A DNA stretch of 64,000 nucleotides from Pyropia yezoensis (Eukaryota > Rhodophyta > Bangiophyceae > Bangiales > Bangiaceae): positions 183,925 to 247,924 of the forward strand of contig CM020619.1 in NCBI GenBank assembly GCA_009829735.1, written 5' to 3'. The notes under the pieces were generated by a model. That model was not told the origin of the DNA, made no database searches, and worked only from the letters and a program-made list of their open reading frames with translations. Below, piece after piece: positions 55,615-64,000 of this stretch. The translations under genes and the position numbers were made by a program. How positions within the stretch are numbered: the stretch's first letter is position 1; each line of letters opens with the position of its first letter.

Positions 55615-55959
55615 CGTCCAGCGGGCGAGGGGGTTCGGAGAAGGTTGGGCGGAGGAAAGGGAAAAGCAAAAGGGGAGCCAGTGGAGGGTGCACAGGAGGA
55701 CAGGGTGCTCCACAGCATGTGTGGGGATGCGGGAGGGCGTCCTGCACCTGCCGCGGAATGGAGCAGTGCGCGGCGACCTGCCATCGCGGGAGCTGTTAGG
55801 ACTCGTACGGCTTTGATCCGGTGCCACGCATCTGCGCCGCAGCCCCAGTTGAGCCAACGCAAGGCTGCATGGCCAGTGACTGAGAGCAGGTGTGGCCACG
55901 GGGCCAGGAGGACTGGGGCGGGTGCCTGGCTGTGTGTGCCCGGGGCGCCGACGAACGTA

Positions 55960-56716
55960 CAGTTGGTACCCAATGTTATTTGCCCACCATGGCGGATCAC
56001 TTTTTACACCAAATCGACCACGGACGAGATCCAAAAAGCGGCCAAGGTGGTGCCGCTCTGGCGCATTGCAGTCACTTGGGCGCAGCGTTGCGGGGCATGG
56101 TGCTATAATGAAGCGCCCATAGCTTCTCTCCCAGCGAAGAAAAAAAAAAGCAGCACCATGGGCGGCAAGGGCAGGACCTCCCTATGCCCCCAGGAAGTCG
56201 GCGCCATCAAGACCATGGTCACGAACAAGAAGTCCAATGGGGCCATCGCGACCGCGCTCGGCATCCCCAAGTCGGTGGTCAGCTACCACGCAGCCAACGC
56301 GCTGCGGGCGGCGGCCACTGCGCGCCAGGACAACCGAGGTCGGCCGAAGCTCCTCAGCCCTCGAGAGCTGCGCGGGCTCCGCCGGGTGGTGGACGGCAAC
56401 CCTTTCGCCTCAATGGCGGAAATCGCCGAAAAGGTCAACCAGGGACGAACCAGCACCGCAGTCGGGCCCCCCCTCCCCAAGACAAAGGACGAGCTGTTCA
56501 CTTCCCTGCAGGAAGAGTGGGCGTCGATACCGAGCGCCTATTTCCAAGCACCTGACCGAGAGCATGTGCCGCCGTGTGCGGGGGGTGGTGGAAGCGAACG
56601 GGTCTGGCACCAAGTATTAGCGTGTTTCTTGCATTGGAAATGGACGGTCGCATCGAGTCAATATAAATATCAGGATCTGACGGTTGGGGTGGGCAAATAA
56701 TATTGGGTACCAACTG
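55960..56716 (+). mobile_element. Tc1/mariner deletion derivative nested in the hAT-like element
   Basis: A 757-bp element flanked on each side by TA (55958-55959 and 56717-56718), the Tc1/mariner target duplication. The inverted repeats begin CAGTTGGTACCCAAT(G/A)TTAT and match over about 28 bp with one mismatch. Inside is a transposase remnant with its DNA-binding start and its last residues but no catalytic middle, so the element is non-autonomous. Confidence 0.85.
56158..56620 (+). pseudogene. Tc1/mariner transposase, internally deleted and frameshifted
   Basis: From the ATG at 56158 the frame gives the N-terminal helix-turn-helix: SLCPQEVGAIKTMVTNKKSN, GAIATALGIPKSVVSYH. The second DNA-binding part follows (RGRPKLLSPRELRGLRRVVD, NPFASMAEIAEKVNQ). 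After RTSTAV it jumps directly to LPKTKDELFTSLQEEWASIP, the start of the family's C-terminal tail. The DDE/DDD catalytic core, well over 100 residues, is missing. A one-base loss near 56545 shifts the frame, after which ESMCRRVRGVVEANG ends GTKY at the TAG at 56618-56620, matching the usual tail. A normal transposase is about 340 residues; only about 154 codons remain. It cannot be catalytic. Confidence 0.8.
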
Positions 56717-56920
56717 TACATATGTTGCCTGTTTGAAATATAGGCACAGGTCATTTGGCAGTGGGGGGTAGAGGTCTCGAAGTATTTTTTTAAATACCTA
56801 TATCACTACCCTACCGAACTATACCGACATGTGAGCATATGGACAATACCGTTTACTGATCGGGATACCGACCTTTACCGATTTCGTTTACCGACCGAAA
56901 TTACTGATCTGCCAACCTTA

Positions 56921-59900
56921 GTCGGTTGGGGTGAGGAAGCCACGTGGTCGCCACGTTTCTGATCTGTGATTGGTGCATTTGCCTTCGTTCTACTGCGGAG
57001 CCTTCGATCTACTGCAGCAGCGGATCGAAGGCTGTGGTCTTCCTGGTTGCGAAGCCCGCGGAGGGGGGGGGGGACGGCATGCCCCTTGAGAGCGAATATA
57101 TTAGGATGTTTCACGACCGCAAGTTCCGGTGCGGAACCGTAGGGGGAGAAATCTGCCCAAGTTTTGGGATCTTTGAATTCGTCAACTACTTTTGTTCGTG
57201 GCTCACATTCTCCCCGTGTTGACTCACGAAAACGCTGGATGGACCCCTGGAGAAGCCGGGGGGTGCGGCGCAGAAGGGGGGGTTTTCACGACAAAAACGA
57301 TCCGGCCGGAAAAAACCGCACCCCCCCCCGTCTTCTCCGCATCCCCCGCCTCAGAGGCTTGTGATGGGGATAGCCCTGGGAGATATAAGTATGCTTTTTA
57401 TAGGAGGAAAAACCGCTCATACGAGAAGTTCCTAGCTGAGAGGCACGGGCGAGTCCCCCCCCAGGCCCCCTCCAGGGGCGGGTAGTGGTTGAGGCGGTGC
57501 GGGAGGCGGGTGGACGCTCCGCTTTCCGTGGGCGCAAAGACAGCACAGGACAAGAAGGGAGGGTGCATGGGAGTGAGGCTGACGAAGGGTGGTTGCGGAA
57601 GGGCTGGGTGGCGCGGCGCGTCTCTGCGGGCGGCGGGAGGGGTGAAAAAGGTGCCTGCACTGGGTGGGCATGAGGACAAGGGGGCGACGGGAAGTATAGG
57701 AGGGGCAGTTGCAGCGGCGGTGATGGCTGCACTTGATAGCATGAGGTCCACGGGTGGGAATGGGATTGGGCGACGGCAGGACAGGGGGTAGAGGGGAAGG
57801 CGGCAAGGGGGCAATAGGGAAGGCCAGGGCGGGGCAAGGGGAAGGTGAAGGGGAGGCGCCCCCACCTGCCCTTGGGCGCGCTCCCTCCCACCTGCACGTC
57901 AGCCGGTGGGGGGGGGGGCAGAGGGGAATGAGGGAGGGGGACAGAGGGAAAGGCCGGGGGGAGGGGCGGGCATGGGGCAGGTGGAAGGGGGGCACGGGGA
58001 ATGTCAAAGGTAGATGGGGTGCAGGGGGAGGATCCTCCGATGCGCCCCCAGCAGCGCGGGGGGGGGGCCCGCGGGGGTGCGGAAAAACCCCCGCGCTGCT
58101 GCCCTGCCGCACGCCCCCCCCCTTGTCTGCCTGCCGCACCCCCCCCCCCCTTGTCCGCCTGCCGAGGGCGTTGGGGGGCCCCTCTCGCGCTTTCAGGAGG
58201 CTACCCAGATCCGACCACTTGTGAGAAATTCTCTCGACCGTATATTCGTTCGCTCATGTTCTTGTGCCCCGCGGGTGTCCGTATGCTGCGGAAAAACCCC
58301 CTGCAGGATTTTTTTTATCGTGAAGCAACCTAATGGGGGGGGGGGGGGGGCCGCGGGTCTGGTGGCACGCCGCCGCTGCCGCTGTCTCCACCCACCCGCC
58401 CGTGGTTACCTACAAGCGCAAACGTGCGGCCGCCCGCCGCACCGCCGCCACCACCGCTGCCACCTGCGAGCATCCGTTGGGGGGGGTGGGAGCGGGCGTG
58501 CCGCCCCCCCGCCGCCGACACGACCGCCGGCGCCACGGCGCGTAGGTATCGTGGATGGGCGGGGGGGGGCGGGGGTGTGGGGGAGGGGTGGAGAGGAAGA
58601 AACGGCAGGCAGGCCAACTGGCCGGCTGGCCGGCTGGCGGGCGGCAACACAGCGGGCGCGCACCACCGTCTTGATCTTCGGATTTGTACACAACGCGGAT
58701 CCTTGTCTACGGTCTTCGTTGGCCTCTGTCCGCGAGTAGGCCCCAGTTTTGTTACATTGGTTCTCAGCAGCTGGACGTGAGACTGCTCTGCGACTTCCCA
58801 TTGGCTCACGCCACCTCTGCGCGAGACGTCGAGACGCATAACCTCCGCGTGCCAGGACCGTGGTTGGATCCACGAGCGGGCTATCGAACGCTTCATCGAT
58901 TGCGGGAAAACAAAGTAAAAAATCGGTGTCGGTAGGTCATTCCCGGATGGAGCGTCTTATCCGCCGGTCGACAACGTCCCAGACGACGGCAGCGGCGGTG
59001 CAAGGTCCCACCCCCCGTCCCCCCCCCCTCCCTCCTCCCTGTGCCCAACATCCCGTGAGTGTCCCACCGGCCGCTGCCAACCGCCCGTGGCGGGGCGGCA
59101 TCGTGCCCCTGGCGCGGCGGGGGGGGGGGGGGGGGGGGTCACGGGGAGCCGCCGCCCCATCCCCTGCCCCATCACAGGCCCCCCCCTCCCCCCTCCCCCC
59201 ACTTTAGACCCTCCCTGACCACCCCTGATGCCCCCCCCGCCGCCGCTAGCTGCCGCCGCCGCCGCCGTCGCCGCCGCCGCGTGCGGTTGGTCTCCCACCC
59301 GCGGCTCTGGGCGGCAAGCCGCCGGCGCGACAGGGGGGGGGGGGGCGGGGGGGAGGGGCGACCGGCCGGCTCTGTGGCGGCGGCGCAGCCACACCAGCCG
59401 GCGTGCCGGTGTACCCCGCCACACGGTGCCTGGCGGGAGGGCCCCTCCCCGCCCCCCTCCCCGCCCCCCCCCTGGGCGCCGGCACCCCGCCGCACCACCA
59501 CACCACCACAGACCGGCTCCCGCGTGGGGGAGAGGAGAGACGACGCCGTGACGGTGGCCGACCGCCCGCTGCCTCGGTTGAGGTCGGCGGTGCGTGCGGG
59601 GGACGGGGGGTGGGGGGGGGGGGTGCGGGGGGGGGGGGGGAAGGTGGTGGCCAAGGGGTGGTAGATAGGTAGTGCGTAGTGGCAGTGGCGGTGAGGATGG
59701 TAGGTCGCCGCCGACATGAGTCATCCATCCGCCAAAGGGGGGGGGGGGGGTTGGGGATGGGAGGGTGCGCGCACGGGGGGGTGGGGTGGTGTCCCCAAAG
59801 CGGTGGCCAGTGGCAGCGGCGGCAGCGGCAGCGGCAGCGGCGGCGGCAGCGGCAGCGGCAGCAGACACCAACCGCTGCAGCGGGTGCAGCAGGGCACCGT

Positions 59901-60491
59901 GGGTGGGGAGGGGGGCAGTGGTGTCCCCCTCACCCCGGCCCAGTGGGGAGGGAGGGGTGGTGGGGGGGCGGCAGCGCCCGTCGGCGACGGTCATGGCAAC
60001 AAGGTGGGCGCGGGGGGGCGGGGAGGGGGGCAGAGAAGACAGACGGTCACGGGTTGTTTTGTTTTGTTGGTCCGTCTTGTGGGCGGGCGGCCACCACGAG
60101 GGCGCGAGGGCGGCCCGTCCGACGGCGGGTGCTTGCAAACACACGTCCCAGTACACTCCCACACACACACACACACACGCACACACAGCGCACACACGTA
60201 GCCACACGCACAACGACATGCACCATCGAAAAAATGAAAAAGTGATAACCATACAAGCGAGTCAAGACACCCCCCCCCCCCCGTGCCCGACAAGGGCCGC
60301 CGACGCCCACGTCGGCAGGCGCGCAAGGTAGGTAGGGGGTGGCAGTAGCAATAAATAGCACACCATACACAGACACACATAAATAGGCAGGCGATGATAC
60401 ATACACAGTGATACATACATAGGTAGATATATGCAGCCAGGGGACAGACAGCTGGCAAAGAGGAGCGGCCACAGGGGGGGGGGACGACGTC
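56921..60491. other. Gene-free interval with simple repeats
   Basis: No gene is supported. It has G runs (for instance 58334-58350, 59119-59138), a GCAGCG hexamer tract near 59812-59870 and a (CA)n tract near 60160-60180. The 60200-60490 part is AT-richer and is the likely 3' UTR of the C2H2 gene. Long minus-strand frames here are Pro/Ala-rich shadows. Confidence 0.45.
57001..57031. other. Short perfect hairpin
   Basis: CCTTCGAT and ATCGAAGG form an 8-bp stem around a 15-base loop rich in CTGCAG. Function unknown. Confidence 0.4.
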
Positions 60492-61552
60492 TCAATAGTA
60501 CCCCAGCGACGGGTACTCGTACACCGCGCCGTCGAGGCCGGCGTCGAGGCGCAGCCAGTCGGCCGCCGGGTCCTCGTCGGCCACGGGTGCCGCCGCCGCG
60601 GCCGCCGGGGCGCCCGGCGGTGGCGCCGCCGCCGCCGCCGCCGCTGCCGCGGCGGCGGCCGCCGACAGCGCCGCCACCGGCACGTCCATCTCCACATCAT
60701 CCACCGGAGGCCGCGCGGGCGGCCGCGCCACGCCCGCGGCAGCCGCCGCCGCCGCCGCCGCGGCCGCCGACGTTGCCGCTGCTGCTGCTGCGGCGGGCGC
60801 TGGCGGCACGGCCGACAGGGGCAGCATCGACGTCAGTGGCTGCGGCGGCGGCGGTAGCAGCTGCGGCGACGAGGACGACAAGAGCGGCAGCGAGGCGGGG
60901 GCGGGGGCGGCGGGGGCGGCGGCGGCCACCACCGCCGCCGCCTTGGCCGCCGCCGTCACCACCGGCACGGCCGCCCCGCTGCCGTCGGCAGACGGGAGGA
61001 AGAGCGTCTCCGCGTCGCGCCCATACACGCTGACGGGGCTGTACGTCTCGGGGGTGTGCGAGTAGAAAAAGGACTTTACCGCCGTCACCGCGTCCTCGCA
61101 CCGCACCGCCATCGGCGACGCAAAGAGGCCACCCCCGCCAATGACGGTGGGAGGGGTGCCCTTGACGCCGCCCCCGCCGCCACCGCCGCCGCCGCCGCCG
61201 CCGCCCAGGGTGACGCCCCGAAAGAGCGCCGCCCCAGGGTCGGCCTTGGCTGCCACCCCCCCCCCCGGCGGAGAGGTGAGGGCCCCCAGGTCGAGCGAAA
61301 ACGACTCGGACCACGTGGTCGTCAGCGGCGCCGGGGGCGGGGGTGGCGGCAGCGACGAGGCCGCCGCAGCGGCGGCCGCCGCCCGCGCCTGCCGCCGCGC
61401 GGGCGGGGCGACGGGGTACCGGCCGCCGCCGCCACCCGCCGCCGCCGCCCCCCCCGACGGCGCCACCCCCCGCGAGGGTGGCGCCCGCCCCCGCGGGGGT
61501 GGCGGCTCCACCCCTGCGGCCCAGCCACCACCGCCGCCGCCACCGCCGACGC

Positions 61553-61607
<55 letters not shown>

Positions 61608-62707
61608 GCCGCGTCCGCCAGTAGCCACCGCCGCGCCCGTGGCGCCGCCCGAGGCGGCGCGGTAAGCAGCCGCCTGGCGGGCAGCGCGGATTTGCTGCTG
61701 CCGCTGCGCGGCGGGCACCCCCGACAGGCGCTGCGCGGCGGCCGGCGGCGGCGGCGCCGCCGCCGCACCCGCCGACGCCGACGGCGTCACGGCCATGGGC
61801 GCGCAGCCGCCCCCCCCGGCGGCGGGGGGTGCCCCCCGGGCGACGGCGGCCGGCGGGCCGCCCGGCCCGTGGGGGGCTGGCGGGGGGGGCGCCCGCGGGG
61901 GGTGCCGCGGCGGCGGCCCCGCCGTCGGCGGCGGCGCCGCGGCGAGCGCGGCGCGCACCGCCGCCTGGCGGGCGAGGACGGCGGCGTGAAAGTCGGCGGC
62001 CAGCCGGGGGTCCCCGCCGAGGCCCGCCGACGCCGCCGTCGCGGCCGCCGCCGCAGCCGCTGCCGCCGCCGCCGCCGTGGCGGGTCCTCCTCCCCCCCCG
62101 GCTCCTCCCCCGGCGCCACCGCCGCCGCCGCCCCCCCCCCCGAGCCCCCGTGCGGCGTCGGCGCCCTCTTGCCGTGCCGCCCGGAGCACCGCGTTTTGGT
62201 GTGCCCGCTTGTGGTGGGAGAGGCTGGACCCCCACTTGAAGCGCTTGCCACAGTTCTCCACCGCGCACACGTACGGGCGCTCGCCCGTGTGGCGCCGCAT
62301 GTGCACCCGCAGGTTGTACTTGCGGTCAAAGAAGCGCGCGCAGCCGGGGTGGGTGCACACGTAGTGGACGGCGGGGGAGGAGAGGACGATGGGCGTGTTG
62401 ATGGCCACGTCCAGGGGGGGGGGGAGCGACGCGGGGGGGGTGGGGGGGGAGCTCGGGGGGGGGGGGGTGGGGGACGCCCCAGCCCCCGTGGCCCCACCGC
62501 CGCCACCGCCGCCGCCACCACCGCCGCCGCCACTGCCATGGCCACCGCCGCCGCCGTTGCCGCCGTTGCCGCTGCCGCCGTTGCCGCCGCTGCCGCCGCC
62601 GTTGCCGCCGCCGCCGCCGCCGCGGGGACCAGCGCTGGAGCCGCCACCGGGGGTACCTCTTGGTGAGGGCACCGTCGTAGGGGGCGGGGCCAGGGCAGGT
62701 GCCAACA
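60492..62707 (-). CDS. Two-finger C2H2 zinc-finger protein
   Basis: The frame is open without interruption from 63044 to the stop at 60492. I give the ATG at 62707 (MLAPALAPPP) as the likelier start because the sequence upstream of it looks like leader; starting at 63044 would give 850 residues. Two adjacent fingers follow: YVCTHPGCARFFDRKYNLRV ending HMRRH, linker TGERP, then YVCAVENCGKRFKWGSSLSH ending HKRAH. The C-X4-C-X12-H-X3-H spacing and TGERP linker are those of DNA-binding fingers. A conserved-looking block near the middle of the second half reads AVTAVKSFFYSHTPETYSPV then SVYGRDAETLFLP. The protein ends in DWLRLDAGLDG and YPSLGYY. The rest is poly-Ala, poly-Gly and poly-Pro. A nuclear transcription factor is the natural inference; targets are unknown. 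Confidence 0.75.
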
Positions 62708-63228
62708 TGGTAGCCGCGGCGACCGTCAGGCGGGGTTGAGGGGGGGGGGGCGTGGGCCACCCGCCGCCAAGCAGACAAAGAAAGAGAGGGGGGGGGGAAG
62801 GGGGATGTGGCAGGGATCGCAAAGCAGGGTCGGGTTGGCCCAGCAGAGGTGGGGGGGGACGAGCAAGGGGGATGGATGACCGAAAGGGTGGCGACTGCCG
62901 TTTGCCGTTTGCCGCTGCCGACAGCTGGGAGAGAGAGCTGGTGGAGGGGTGGAGGTTGGCTTGTGTGGGCGTGCGTTGGCTTCCGTGCCCCACGCGGGCG
63001 GTGCGCGCCGTCCACAGGGGGGGGGGGCAGTTGACGTTTTTCACGTCGAGCCGGTCGCGGGGTTGGCGGCCGCAGGGCGACGGGGAAGGGGAAGGCGGAG
63101 ATGATGGGGGGTGGTAGCGTCGTAGTGGGGGGGGTGGTGGTGGGGGTCGTCGCCAACCTCACCACGCAAAAGACGTGCCGGGGGGTGTGGGGGGGATGGG
63201 GGGGGAAGAGGGGCGGGGCGGGTGCCAG

Positions 63229-63235
<7 letters not shown>

Positions 63236-63285
<50 letters not shown>
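63236..63285. repeat. (GA)n microsatellite
   Basis: About 24 GA units, reading as CT on the coding strand of the C2H2 gene, in its probable 5' UTR. Confidence 0.9.
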
Positions 63286-63288
<3 letters not shown>

Positions 63289-63420
63289 TGGGGGAGAGGG
63301 GGGGGGGTGTGGGGGGGGGGCAACGCGTCGGGTGTCACAGGCGCCGGGACCGCAATGGAAATGCGACGGTGTGATGGAGCGGCCCACCCACCGCGGCCCA
63401 CCCCGGCCAGCCACCCCACA

Positions 63421-63430
63421 CCTATATACC
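63421..63430 (-). promoter_or_regulatory. Probable TATA box of the C2H2 gene
   Basis: The minus strand reads GCGGTATATAGGTG. It lies 716 bp upstream of the ATG at 62707 and about 380 bp upstream of the one at 63044, and is the only TATA-like site in this GC-rich flank. Confidence 0.4.
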
Positions 63431-63439
63431 GCGCCGCCG

Positions 63440-64000
63440 CCGCCGCCGCCGCCGCGGCCCCCCCGGCCGCGGAGGTTGCGGGGGGCAGAGCGGAAGCGGG
63501 GGATCCACGCCAGGGGCACGGCCATCCTCCCCCTCGCCCGCCCCCCCCCCCCCCCGCCTGCCCAACCCCGCGCGCCACCCACGGACCCCCCCCGCCCCCC
63601 CCCCCCCCCCCCCCCCCGGCGCTCACGCAGACGGGTGGTGGGGGTGGCCGCCCGCGGCGGCGCGCCGCTAGCACGTGGGCGCACCCAGCGTGCAGGGGGG
63701 GGGGGAGGGGGGGGGAGCAGGAGGAGGAGGGGGCAGGAATGCAGGCCGGGCGGCCCCCCCACGCCCCCCTCCCCCCCCCCCCCACCTCCCGCAGCCGCAG
63801 CAGCCGCAGTAGCAGCAGCTGCGGTAGCAGCCGCCGCCGCAGCAGCCGCGCAGCCGCAGCCGCCGCAGCAGCAGCCGCAGCGCCTCTGCCGGCGTGACCG
63901 GCGGCGGCACGCCACGCACGGCCGCCGGCACCACGGGCGGGCCGGCCGGCCGCCGCGCCGCCGCCCGCCCGCCCGCCCGCCCGCCCGCCCGCCCGCGGGG
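63440..64000. other. Low-complexity right edge
   Basis: GCC triplets (63432-63460), long C runs (63540-63618), a GCAGCC/GCAGCA tract (63788-63885) and a closing (GCCC)n tract (63960-63995). The GCAGCC tract may be an exon of a neighbouring gene coding for repeats, but nothing in the window tests this. Confidence 0.4.

Larger units (their letters stand above)
55088..56920. mobile_element. hAT-like DNA transposon, interrupted by a Tc1/mariner element
   Basis: The interval is bounded by inverted repeats. The left end reads AGGTTGGCATATACCGATCG (from 55090) and the right end, reverse-complemented, reads AGGTTGGCAGATCAGTAATT (to 56918). The first nine bases are identical, then both ends are packed with TACCGAT/ATCGGTA motifs, the subterminal repeat style of hAT elements. 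A fragment with a BED-type zinc finger lies inside on the minus strand, which also fits hAT. Flanks are GTCGGTG on the left and GTCGGTT on the right of TAAGG...CCTTA. The duplication can therefore be read as TA or as an imperfect 7-bp hAT-like duplication. No full transposase remains. Confidence 0.7.

Noticed and set aside
62326-63915. 529-codon minus-strand ORF overlapping the C2H2 gene
   Set aside because: It is a different frame of the same low-complexity DNA; the zinc fingers lie in the frame ending at 60492.
1-64000. tRNA or rRNA genes
   Set aside because: I scanned by eye for B-box-like and rRNA core sequences and saw none; a covariance-model search would settle this.

Overview
This window reads as nuclear DNA of a very GC-rich eukaryote, most likely a photosynthetic one. 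The genes carry short spliceosomal introns (213 to 407 bp), nearly all with a GTACGT donor. They encode eukaryote-specific proteins: condensin II CAP-H2, the ESCRT factor VTA1, a plant-type lipin, a GATA factor, a nuclear complex I PSST subunit and an ABCG transporter. A nuclear MenF-MenD fusion for phylloquinone or menaquinone synthesis points to an alga. A GC-rich red alga of the Bangiales (Porphyra/Pyropia type) is my best guess, but it is inference.

Layout: a secreted PAN/apple-like protein runs off the left edge (minus). At 2.1-2.55 kb are fragments of a glycosyltransferase. At 5.73-7.13 kb lies a 37-copy, 38-bp minisatellite. A LON-domain gene (minus) and an ABCG gene (plus) diverge from about 8.7-9.15 kb, and the ABCG reading frame ends abruptly where the presequence exon of NDUFS7 begins. 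A GATA factor (minus) fills 12.6-14.8 kb, and 14.8-19.9 kb is low-complexity. Lipin (plus) and CAP-H2 (minus) converge at 23.6-24.9 kb; CAP-H2 and VTA1 diverge at 27.3-28.0 kb. From 29.8 to 37.2 kb is a homopurine/homopyrimidine desert rich in G runs and microsatellites. From 37.2 to 47.8 kb GC is locally lower, with repeats and orphan exon-like stretches that I cannot assign. MenF-MenD (minus, single 5.2-kb ORF) occupies 47.8-53.0 kb. A nested transposon pair sits at 55.09-56.92 kb: a Tc1/mariner deletion derivative inside a hAT-like element. A two-finger C2H2 protein (minus) lies at 60.5-62.7 kb, and the right edge is low-complexity.

The genes are unrelated housekeeping or regulatory genes, not a pathway cluster. 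They cover respiration (PSST), lipid synthesis (lipin), chromosome condensation (CAP-H2), endosomal sorting (VTA1), naphthoquinone synthesis (MenF-MenD) and transcription (GATA, C2H2). The most notable observations are the nested transposons, the MenF-MenD fusion, an insertion splitting the lipin catalytic domain, the ABCG/NDUFS7 overlap, and the frame breaks of CAP-H2 at C20 and C14 runs.
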